Shown here one piece after another: positions 12,083 through 24,396 of a DNA stretch of 64,000 bases. This stretch comes from Tetradesmus obliquus (taxonomy: Eukaryota; Chlorophyta; Chlorophyceae; Sphaeropleales; Scenedesmaceae). A model generated the notes under the pieces. That model did no database searches. It saw only the letters and a program-made list of their open reading frames with translations, and was not told the origin of the DNA. The stretch is taken from positions 744,001 to 808,000 of the forward strand of contig CP126207.1 in the NCBI GenBank assembly GCA_030272155.1. The letters run 5' to 3'. Made by a program: the position numbers and the translations under genes. Every line of letters begins with the position of its first letter. Within the stretch, counting starts at the first letter, position 1.

Positions 12083-12823
12083 GACGGGTAGTGTCATGTA
12101 CATGCATGCAGGGGAGCACGACACACGAAAGCATTCAACATGTGCAGTCCCAACACACGTGCTGTGTGTTTCTGCAAGCTGCATCTGTCGCTGCCTGTCA
12201 CCGTCGGCGTTGACTGCGCTGAATTGAAACTAAAATCCTGCAGTTCTGGTTTGGTTTGACCAACAATTTGACCAACGGCAATACGTTCCTGCAAGCTGCA
12301 ACAGACCCAGACCACCCACGGCCAGGCCTCGACTTGACTCAGGCACCGACTGAAGCATCTGCCCCATTCAATACAATGCCTGCAAGCTGCTGCTGGGCAA
12401 ATTTGAAGTTTGTAAACTGAACTCGAGAATCAAACACGCCAGTAACACTGCGCAAAGCGGCGGGACAGCACTCCAGCTGTGCTACTGCTCACACGCAAAG
12501 CAACTGCACAAGCAATGTGCGCTACCAGTACACGTGCAGCTACTGCGGATCGCGGCGTTGACTAGGTCAAACATGCATCACTGGTACCAGCTGCTGGACT
12601 CAGTGTTTCCTGCAAGCATGCTGCACTGCACATGCCCTGCTGCTGTCTGCTGCTGCAAAACAGCAGGACAGCAGCTGCTGTTGTTTGCCCCTGCAGCGAA
12701 CCTGTAGGCCGCATGCCGCTGCGTACCTAGCGCCTGAAAGTTTTGCTGCGCATGTTGGTATTGGGTTCCTGCTGCAGCGTATCGAAGGCCCTGGGGGTCG
12801 AGGCCCCCTTGGTGGTTCAGCAT
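2905..12823 (-). CDS. NOT2: CCR4-NOT complex subunit 2 (NOT2/CNOT2/VIP2)
   Basis: Scaffold subunit of the CCR4-NOT deadenylase and transcription-regulation complex. Exons in coding order: 12823-12727, 12042-12000, 11484-11382, 10503-10209, 9299-8650, 8388-8305, 7613-7510, 6937-6814, 5857-5702, 4926-4750, 3072-2905. They join in phase to 2,001 nt, 666 aa. The N-terminal 450 residues are Gln/Gly/Ala-rich and include two FPALG motifs (near residues 332 and 405), a NOT2 hallmark. The C-terminal NOT2/3/5 region follows: YGLLGLLHVIRM, then LALGTDLTGLGLNLN, VRADLDFEVPACY, YLAKFKEETLFYIFYSMPQ, RGWWWHKKYRCWF and SERGTYLFFDTNIWDVVQ, ending DVERPPQLPR plus an Ala/Gly tail. Almost every intron carries partial exon copies, and the model uses the only complete copy of each exon. 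The assigned ATG (12823) is the least certain part. Confidence 0.93.
3265..4735 (-). repeat. NOT2 exon 10 donor-side echoes, including a 363-bp triplication
   Basis: Downstream of the full exon 10 lie about eight 5'-truncated copies of its 3' end with the CAG/GTGCG donor, near plus-strand positions 4613, 4365, 4220, 4002, 3857, 3639, 3494 and 3280. Six sit pairwise in three units of exactly 363 bp starting at 3418, 3781 and 4144. Units 1 and 2 look identical. Unit 3 differs over about 4318-4350, where it matches the sequence flanking the authentic exon. Confidence 0.9.
4985..5062 (-). repeat. NOT2 exon 10 acceptor-side echo
   Basis: A 3'-truncated copy of the exon 10 start, reading LIAATELCSRGWWWHKKYRC, lies upstream of the real exon. 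It stops where the real exon continues CWFIHAP. Confidence 0.85.
5165..5620 (-). repeat. NOT2 exon 9 donor-side echoes (three copies)
   Basis: Three 5'-truncated copies of the exon 9 end (ETLFYIFYSMPQ followed by a GT donor) lie near 5530-5605, 5310-5390 and 5165-5250. The inner copy is nearly intact, with LQPGYLAKFKEETL; the outer ones carry substitutions. Confidence 0.9.
5441..5471. repeat. AT dinucleotide microsatellite
   Basis: Uninterrupted (TA)n in an AT-rich part of a NOT2 intron. It stands out against the otherwise GC- and CAG-rich DNA. Confidence 0.9.
5880..6245 (-). repeat. NOT2 exon 9 acceptor-side echoes (three copies)
   Basis: Three copies of the exon 9 start (LVSPLADSPVRADLDFEVP), each with its CAG acceptor and a CTG run on the coding strand, near 5893-5975, 6018-6097 and 6172-6240. 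Each departs from the exon just after the VPAC codons, where the text becomes TGCTGC-like. Confidence 0.9.
6420..6700 (-). repeat. NOT2 exon 8 donor-side echoes (two copies)
   Basis: Two 5'-truncated copies of LALGTDLTGLGLNLNAPDSLYK with the AAG/GT donor, near 6610-6690 and 6424-6500. They share about 100 bp of following intron. Confidence 0.9.
7005..7215 (-). repeat. NOT2 exon 8 acceptor-side echoes (two copies)
   Basis: Two copies of the exon 8 start (LLGLLHVIRMTEPDLTM and a diverged LLDLLQVIRMTESNPT) with TAG acceptors and long CTG runs on the coding strand. Both depart from the exon after the TM codons into a shared non-exonic tail (RCECFS in frame). Confidence 0.9.
7300..7440. repeat. 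~20-bp GCTTGCAGGAAACGCAG-type minisatellite
   Basis: Six to seven degenerate units built around GGCTTGCAGGAAAC in the intron between NOT2 exons 7 and 8. Confidence 0.7.
7670..8040 (-). repeat. NOT2 exon 7 acceptor-side echoes (three copies)
   Basis: Three copies of the exon 7 start (DGKGEGKGEGPAGSPLPGG) with their TGCAG acceptors, near 7675-7750, 7795-7880 and 7955-8037. They are separated by a shared spacer containing TGTTATGACACGTACACAG. The real exon (7613-7510) continues RPLTPGA. Confidence 0.9.
9575..10110 (-). repeat. NOT2 exon 4 donor-side echoes (about four copies)
   Basis: Copies of the exon 4 end (FAGGLGSLAG codons followed by GT) occur near 10074-10105, 9820-9845, 9690-9712 and 9577-9602. 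They are progressively eroded with distance from the true exon. Confidence 0.8.
10640..10760 (-). repeat. NOT2 exon 4 acceptor-side echo with CTG run
   Basis: One copy of the exon 4 start (GLRFMNPAG codons) with CAG acceptor, preceded on the coding strand by about 75 nt of CTG repeat. Confidence 0.85.
10895..11310 (-). repeat. NOT2 exon 3 donor-side echoes (three copies)
   Basis: Three copies of the exon 3 end (HGGGLAAGAAGLAAQQ codons), near 11250-11310, 11107-11165 and 10897-10955. The first two are followed by a GTGTG donor. Confidence 0.88.
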
Positions 12824-13658
12824 GTCTTGCTGCCTAGGCCGTTGCTACGGCCACCCAAGCTTCCGTGCCCTCCCCTGCGATACAAAAGGTAACCAATAAG
12901 ATGAATGGACGCATTTGAAAATAGGCAAAGCTACCGTGAAGCAGTGCCGGGGCCAGCGAACTTGTTGCGAGCGGCAGTGGCCTCGCATGGCTATGTGTTA
13001 AGGCATGGCATCACCTTAGACCGTGATGTTGACTATCGATGCACGATTGCAGGTGATGAGACAGCAGATAGCCCACTCGCGCTCAAGATCGAGCAATGTG
13101 CAAGAGCAGGCTCAACAGCACAAACAACGACTGCGTCACTACACTTATCTAAACGATTCGTCAGCGACCGACAAGGTTCAAAGCCATCTGCGTGAACTTG
13201 CGAGTGACTCGGGTTCTTGTCGGTGTGGTTTCTGTTATGCAGGCCTGCTGCACTACAAAAGCGTGTAAGTGCATAGACAGCTCGCAACCTATTGTCACTA
13301 CCTTTGACTTTGTTGCAAGCAGGCTGGCAGTCAAGCATCGTCAGCAGCAGCAGTGCCCACAGCCAACTCAGTACGAAGCCCGCCAGCCCCACTTGCTTGT
13401 AACAAACCACTTGCAGTTTATCAAAATAGGAATTTTGGGAGCTGGACAGCCTCATCACCTGAGGAAGTGGCAGCAGGACAGCCCCATCACCTGAGGAAGT
13501 GGCAGCAGGACAGCCCCATCACCTGAGGAAGTGGCAGCAGGACAGCTGTAAGGCGTGGCAGTAGCAGCAGCACCTCCAGCGGCGGCAGCAGCAGCAGCAG
13601 CAGCAGCAGGGCGCAGCAGCCGCTCACACACATCAGCTGCACTAAGCCACCTGCCCGC
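12824..13658. other. Divergent intergenic region between NOT2 and AK6
   Basis: NOT2 reads left and AK6 reads right, so their promoters should lie here. I cannot point to a TATA box or defined element. A 96-codon frame at 12905-13195 (+) matches nothing I know and could be 5' leader. A 32-bp unit (ACCTGAGGAAGTGGCAGCAG) is repeated three times at about 13445-13545. Confidence 0.5.
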
Positions 13659-13683
13659 TTGAAGGACTCTGTGGAGAGGCCAC

Positions 13684-17306
<3,623 letters not shown>

Positions 17307-17348
17307 CACTGTTAAAAACAGTGGTACAGTTATGCAGACCACGGGCTG

Positions 17349-17415
17349 TGGTGTAATTGCAGCGGATCCTGCAGCGGGTCAGCCTACAAGAGCCAGCACG
17401 GCCTGTCATAACATC
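17349..17415 (+). repeat. Echo of the AK6 last exon, including its stop
   Basis: After the real stop (17304-17306), a diverged copy of the C-terminal codons (AYKSQHGLS and TAA) appears at about 17381-17413, preceded by GCGGATCCTGCAGCGG, which resembles the QRILQ codons. Confidence 0.75.
17352..17356 (+). terminator. Candidate TGTAA poly(A) signal for AK6
   Basis: TGTAA lies 46 nt after the AK6 stop, within the range expected for a green-algal poly(A) signal. A single pentamer is weak evidence. Confidence 0.3.
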
Positions 17416-17966
17416 GTCATATGATGCTGTCATCGTAGCAGCTGTGGCAATTGTGGCTGCTGCCATGATGCAGCAAGCGATTTCCAGCAGTGGTGGGTGT
17501 CGTGGACATGCTGGAGGCCAGCTGCTTGCTGTTGTGCAGATCCGCGAACAAACTGGTTGACAGTTTTAGGCATGGTAAATGCACAAATGTTTACCTGCAA
17601 GCAATGCTGGTCCAGAAGCCCCCCTGCCCGAAGGCTCCTGGCGCTCCAAGTGGGCTGTCCACGCAGGCACGGCTGTCCAGCTTCATGGCATCATAGCATC
17701 ATGCGAAGTTCTTACCTGGTGTGCATCTTTGTCCATGTGCGTGGCGCAGGTTGCAGGAGAGTGCTGCAGCATACAATGTTAGTAACATTGTAGCTGCGGC
17801 GCGTGCACTGTCACTAACTTTTATGGAGGTTGTCAAGCAGTGGATATGCTGTACTGCACCGTGTTTGCGCACGGTGATGTGTCACCTCGCTTGGCACGAG
17901 CGGAATCAGCTTGTTTTGCCATGTTTTTTTTACAGGAGCAGTGCATCTGCTGCTGCCTAGTTACAG

Positions 17967-18078
17967 GTGTGCCACATGTACCTAGTGGGTGTTGTTGACA
18001 AAGAGATTGCATTTTACTGTGTACATGCTGACAGATGCAGTGTTCTCGGGGGGGTGTCGGCAGCCGAGCTGGTTGCCG
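17967..18078 (+). other. Orphan exon candidate ending at the minisatellite
   Basis: Between a TTACAG acceptor (17961-17966) and a CCG/GTGTGTG donor there are 37 open codons reading CHMYLVGVVDKEIAFYCVHA and SVLGGVSAAELVA. Composition and splice signals look coding, but I recognise no family and could not phase it with other exons nearby. The donor is the first unit of the 15-bp array. Confidence 0.4.
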
Positions 18079-18450
18079 GTGTGTGACATGCAGGTGTGTG
18101 ACATGCAGGTGTGTGACATGCAGGTGTGTGACATGCAGGTGTGTGACATGCAGGTGTGTAACATGCAGGTGTGTGACATGCAGGTGTGTGACATGCAGGT
18201 GTGTGACATGCAGGTGTGTGACATGCAGGTGTGTGACATGCAGGTGTGTAACATGCAGGTGTGTGACATGCAGGTGTGTGACATGCAGGTGTGTGACATG
18301 CAGGTGTGTGACATGCAGGTGTGTGACATGCAGGTGTGTGACATGCAGGTGTGTGACATGCAGGTGTGTGACATGCAGGTGTGTGACATGCAGGTGTGTG
18401 ACATGCAGGTGTGTGACATGCAGGTGTGTAACATGCAGGTGTGTGACATG
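18079..18450 (+). repeat. 15-bp minisatellite GTGTGTGACATGCAG, 25 units
   Basis: 24 complete units and one partial unit. Every unit contains a CAG/GTGTGT string, i.e. both acceptor-like and donor-like text. A G-to-A variant (GTGTGTAACATG) occurs at 18154, 18244 and 18424, which are units 6, 12 and 24. This implies that a six-unit block was duplicated. Confidence 0.97.
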
Positions 18451-18917
18451 CGTCGCATGCTGCTGATGTAAACCCCATAATCTGCAAGTTGCCCCTATCA
18501 GAGCCACGGCAGTAGGAACACAGTGCTTTTGCAGTCGCGTACTTTCACCGTACTACACTCACGTACTTACAGCACAGGCCAGCGTTGGCGTTGATGCTAT
18601 GGCTATGGGTAACATGATGATGATGAGCACAGGCCAGCGTACTGGACGTACTACGTCCTACGTCCTACGTACTACGTACTGATCATCCCTGTCTGCAACT
18701 CTTACAGCGCTGCTTTGAGCAGGAAGGTGTCGCTGCCACCACTCTAGCCATGTGAGTACTCATTATGTTGCATTATGCTTGCTTGTAATGTCTGACCTGC
18801 ATGCACGCTGCAACGCTTTATACCACTGGGACCTCAAAGTCCCGGACTGCAGCCATGCAGCAATCTTTTTAGAATGCAGCCACTGCTAGCGACAGCAGGC
18901 TGCTCTTGCAATTTCAA

Positions 18918-18972
18918 GGTTGGGGTTTAGGGTTTCAACCCTTGGGGTTTTTAAACCCTAACCCTAAACTCC
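18918..18972. repeat. Inverted telomere-like motif
   Basis: GGGGTTTAGGGTTTCAACCC is followed about 13 bp later by AAACCCTAACCCTAAACTCC. The two halves are TTTAGGG-type and CCCTAAA-type and can pair as a hairpin. Confidence 0.8.
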
Positions 18973-19771
18973 AAGTTGGCAGACAGCCGCGCAGCACCGC
19001 TGCTTGGCCGCCACAGCCGGTGGCACCAGCTGGACCCTCAACAGTCCGGACTGCAAGCAATAGTGACGCTGTCTCCCAAGCGGTTATGTTGACACGTTTG
19101 GGTGTCTTCCAACTCTATTGGTGCAAGCAGCAACAGCCCACCCACAACGTTGTTGACAGTGCTGTGTTGGATCATCCGACACGCTGTAGTACAGCTTTCC
19201 TAGCCGGATAGATCTGTTCGACGCCCACAGCGGTCGACTACTTCCATCTGCTTTACATGCTAAAAAATTGCAAACTTCATGTCAACAGCTGCAGCCACTG
19301 GCATGACATGCCATGCAGTGCAGCCCCTGCCAGTGACAGCACGTCGCTGTTGCAGTTGTGCAAACGGCCACCATGACACGCTGACACGTGAGCGTGGTCA
19401 TAAGGTTGTTCCTTCGCAGCCGGGCGTTGGGCACAGCGTCAAGGGATCTGTCAAGCAACTGATGCCACAACAGCAAGCACTAGCTGAGGACGGTGTTGAG
19501 TGTCAGGGCTCACGTCAACGGCGTTCGTGCTGATCTATACCGTTAAGATATAACTAAAGCTTGTTTTAGCGAAGTAGCATGTGTTGTGAGTTGCACTGCC
19601 AATGCGGGCAGTGCCGAGTGGGGATGTAACCACTGACGGTGCGCTGACATCCCAGGCCTGACTGCAGTTCATGCATTAAGCGGACTGAAACCCTAAACAT
19701 AAAACCTGTATATATTATCGTCGAATTTAATGCGTATTTTTGGCTGCTTCATATTGTCGACGTTGTTGTAG

Positions 19772-19942
19772 GGTTCGTCATTCTACGATGCCCGGAACCC
19801 GGAACCCTCCTATGCTCGCTTCAGCGCCAAACATCAGCAGCCCTACAAGTACCACAATCTCAAGGCTGAAGAGCTATTACTGCTCACAAACAACGGTTCT
19901 ACTGATTTTGAAATTAAATCTCCTACGGACTGCCTGCGAAAA
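19772..19942 (+). other. Orphan exon candidate
   Basis: TTGTAG acceptor, 57 open codons in phase 0 (including FYDARNPEPSYARF, KYHNLKAEELLLL and STDFEIKSPTDCLRK) and a consensus GTAAGT donor. The codon and residue pattern looks protein-like. A second frame is also open but has less plausible composition. No family recognised. Confidence 0.45.
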
Positions 19943-20245
19943 GTAAGTGGTACTGCCCACGTGGGCCGAGAATTGACCGCAATTTAGTCCATAACAGGAT
20001 CTTTGTTGTGATCGCAACCGCAGCGATGCATCACTGTTCTTGACTCGTGCATGCATGACAGCATACGAGTCTAATGTATCCGCTGCTGGCTTACCTACTG
20101 ACGCTTGATCGCACCATCAACTGGCGCAATCCTTAGTTCACCTTTACATGCTATGCAATTGCCGGTCTATCTGCTGCATCCGCGCAGGCTCTTCACCACG
20201 ACCAATCGTCCAAGTTGCAACTCTTTGCCAGCAAGGTTCAGCACC

Positions 20246-23200
20246 ATGTCGCGCCTGCAATCGACCCTTCTTTTTGCCGGCATCCTCGCCGCCGTTTGTG
20301 CGTTGAATTCCCGGGCCGTGACCGGCTGCGGCACCGCAGGGCTGTTCACTGTCGCCGGCCCGCTCAACGACATTAAAGTGCCGCAATATCAAGAAGGAGG
20401 GCTTGATGACGGAATATTCACTCTGTACTCGGTGAGGGTGTTACATTACGTGCTCAGAGCACTTGCAGCCTTGCTCCTGGAATGTTCTGGGTCCAATGTG
20501 GCGGGCGGCCTGCCAGGCTGGTCACTGGGCAACACCATGCTGTAGCTGCAGCACCATGCTGCAGCTGTAGCACCATGCTGTAGCTGTAGCACCATGCTTA
20601 GCTGTAGCACCGTGCTGTAGCTGTAGCACCATGCTGTAGCTGTAGCACCTGCAGCCTTGCTTCTGGAATGTTCTGGGTCCAATGTGGCACCTGCCAGGCT
20701 GGTGACTGGGCAACACCACGCTGTAGCTGTAGCGCCGTGCTGTAGCTGCAGCACGCATGCTGTAGCTGTAGCACCATGCTGCAGCTGTAGCACCTGCAGC
20801 CTTGCTTCTGGGATGTTCTGGGTCCAATGTGGCACCTGCCAGGCCGGTCACTGGGCAGCACCATGCTGTAGCTGTAGCACCGTGCTGTAGCTGTAGCACG
20901 GCATGCTGTAGCTGTAGCACCATGCTGTAGCTGTAGCACCACGCTGTAGCTGTGGCACCAAGCTGTAGCTGTAGCACCATGCTGCAGCTGTAGCTCACTA
21001 CCCTGGCCACACCCTGCAGCTGCTGCTGCTGCTGCTGCTGCCAGGCTGACGAGGTGCCACAGTGCAGCAACAACACGCTGTGCCGAGCAGCTAGCGTGCC
21101 TGCCTGCCCACACGTGCCTGCCTGCCCACACGTCACCCCACATCCCACTGGCTCCCACATGTCACTCCCACATGTCACTCCCACATGTCACTCCCACATG
21201 TCACTCCCACATGTCACTCCCACATGTCACTCCCACATGTCACTCACTCCACACGTCACTCCACACCCCACTCACTCCACATGACCAGCTGACGTATAAG
21301 AATGGATCTACACACTCACCCACGTGACCAGCTGATGTATAAGAATGAATCAACACACTCACTCCACATGACCAGCTGACGTATAAGAATGGATCTACAC
21401 ACTCACCCACGTGACCAGCTGATGTATAAGAATGAATCTACACACCCACCCACGTGACCAGCTGATGTATAACAATGAATCTACACACCCACCCACGTGA
21501 CCAGCTGATGTGTCTGCCTACCCCGCCCGTGGAACTGTGGAACTACAGAACCACATGCTGCGGCGCCCTCCGCTGGCACAGGTGACTCAGGCGGCGCTTG
21601 TCTTGCGCTCAAGGCTGTGCATGTTGACGATCAGCTCACACTCTGCTGCTGCTGCTGCTGCCTGCTGCTGCTGCTGCTGCTGGCAGGCTGACGAGATTCG
21701 CAGCCACTTTGCCGACCAGTTCGTTCAGCCGCCAGGCCGCTTTGCAAACAGCAGAGGCACCACTTTCTCGTGTGTGGATGCGCGCGGTGACGCATCGCTG
21801 CTGGTGAGTGCCGCCCTTTTCAATGTGTGTTTTGTTCGTGTTGCAGCGTCACAGCGGGGTTGGAAACATGTGGTCCTGCATGTTCAGGGTAGGCAGTGCC
21901 AACAGTAGGGGCACCGCTATTTCATGTGTGGATGCGCACGGCGACGCATCGCTGCTGGTGAGTGCTGTTTTTTACACGATGCAGCGTACAAGCCTCTGTC
22001 GGTTGGGAGTTGTAGCACATTCATCGTGTCTTTTGTAGATGCTCGCGGCGACGCATCGCTGCTGGTGAGTGCTGTTTTCCACACGATCCGGCGGATGAGC
22101 CTCTGTCTGTCTGTTGGAAGTTAGTGTCTGCACTCTGTAGCACATTCATCGTGTCTGTTGTGGATCGCGCGGCGAAGCATTGCTGCTGGTGAGTGCCGTT
22201 ACTACTGTAGTACATGCATGAGGGTTAGGAATTCCTTAGCAGGGGTCACTCGTGAAGTTCACACAGGTGTGCTGTGAAGTTCACACAGGTGTGCTGTGAA
22301 GTTCACACAGGTGTTGCTGTAGCTGTGCAGTTTGTGCCGCGCCTGACGGCGGTCCCGTGCTTCATGGTTCAGACACGCAGTGCACGTATTGTGCTGCGGT
22401 TGCACTGCTGTTGCAGCTGCTGCTGCGCATTGCTGTTTCGGATCAGGCCACTGACCAGCCCCTTTGTGTGCTGCTGCTGCTGCTGCTGCTGTCTGCTGCG
22501 TGCATGTACACAACGCTTGCTGTCCCTGATGCACCCTGGACAATTTGTACTGATAGGGCACACCTGGCGGTGATATGGGAGGTAGGTGTGGCTGGCGTGC
22601 ATCATTATTGTTGCCAGGAGAGCTTGGATGGAAACGCCTATAGCTTTATGGTGTATACTCTTCAAGTGCAGATGCCACCCCAACCTTTGCACTGCTGGCA
22701 AATCGTCGATCCCAAGTCAAACAGCATGCGAGTCTATCACCAGTTGAGTTGCCTTACTGTTGCTGTGATCGAGCGTCATCATAAGTATCATTTGCTGCTG
22801 CTGCTGCTGCGGCTGCTGCTGCTGCTGCCCTCAGAGATGGTTGCGGCCGCCATTGCCTGGTTCAAGCTTGAGCAGAAGCCAGTCAACAAGGCTGACATCA
22901 AGACGCTGTTTGATGCCTACATGAGCAAGATTGTGACGTGAGTGCGTCTGTCAGTGTCGTTTAACATTTCTCAAATGGACAGTAGGGTTCAGAGCAAAAG
23001 CCAGTGCACAAGGCAGACATCAAAACGCTGTTTGATGCTTTCATGAGCAAGCAAGATCGTGACGTGCGTTGCGCCCTCCCCTTGTGCTGAGCAGATGCTC
23101 GACAGCCTGCACTCTCTGTTTTGATCATTTGATGAGCAGCTCACCAGAGACGTGCACAAATCAGTACAGACATGTATGTGTTCTCAAGCAGCAATGCCCA

Positions 23201-24364
23201 ATTCTGCTTTGCTAGCCAAGTGTGCCACGACGCCGTCGAGCAGCTGCGACAAGTCCCCTTGAAACCTGCTGCTGCTGCTGCTGCTGCTGCTGGTCTGCAG
23301 GCCTGTCCGCCCCTTCTACTTCCACACAGACGACACCCGGCTGCGCCGTATGTTTGCTGCAATCTCATGCTGTTTGTTCTGCTGCTGCTGCTGCTGCTGC
23401 TCCGCAGGCCGTCCCGCCCCTTCTACTTCCACACAGATGACACCCGGCTGCGCCGCATGTTTGTGAGACTGGCAGCAGATGGCATAGCCCCCACACCCTC
23501 CAAGCTGCCAGACGTGTGAGTAACAGTTACACATGTTATTTTTGATGTAATTATTCGAATGTATGTCGACAGCCGTGCCTCATGTATGTGCGGCGGTCCG
23601 CTGATGGCAAAACCTTTCAGCCATCCAAGCTGCCAGACGTGTGAGTGTTATAAAATGTGTTATGCTGTTATTCTGTATGTTAGAGGCTTATTACACTGGG
23701 GCTTATTATGGCCATAAACGGTCTGTACTCCCCCTGAGTGTATCACACTGGGAAATGTCACCGCTCGTTTATTCTTCGCCATTTGCGCAACATTCAAAAC
23801 TTTAAAGGTATTACTAGTAAAAATACATCATTGAACCATGGTGCCGTAGCCTGTGCCATGCACTGCCACCCCTGTCTCTCTTGCCAGTGTCTCTGGGGCC
23901 CAACTGAGTGCCTCGCTAAGCATCGCAAAATCGACGCGGAAGCCACAGATAAACACGGAAATGTACTAATAGATGTAAAAAAAACATTGCTTCAGCGCGA
24001 ACATGCGCGGCATATACGTTTCTGATGCACCTAGTTTTTGTACCCCACCAGGGGGGGGGGGTGCAAGGCCCCAACTGCTCGGTGCTACTGTTGCTCCTGT
24101 GATGCTTCGCTTTTGCTTTTTTCGACAGATAATACATTAATATGCCATAATAATTTTCATTCGTAAAAATGTCGCCAAGATCACCGCGTTTGACAAAGTC
24201 CATAATAAAGTGGGTTTATGGGCGCGCCAGTGTAATAAGCCTCTTACAAGCCGTGTTGTGTCTGTCCATTTGGTCTTTCAGAAGCGCAAGCCGGCGGCCG
24301 CACTCAGCTGGCCATGTATCGTTAGATTTTTCTGAGGCAGCTGCCCTTGCTACACTGCAACTGA

Positions 24365-24396
<32 letters not shown>

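Larger units (their letters stand above)
18451..20245. other. Unresolved gene-like region
   Basis: Holds a mini-exon candidate at 18708-18751 (TTACAG acceptor, RCFEQEGVAATTLA, ATGTGAGT donor), a run of TACGTAC/CCTACGT repeats near 18645-18680, the inverted telomere-like motif and the exon candidate at 19772. I could not join these into one in-phase gene. Confidence 0.4.

Noticed and set aside
12905-13195. 96-codon frame between NOT2 and AK6 as a separate gene
   Set aside because: No recognisable domain and no splice support; may be leader or promoter sequence.
18079-18450. CRISPR-like regular array
   Set aside because: Units are contiguous 15-mers without unique spacers, in a eukaryotic intronic setting; it is a minisatellite.
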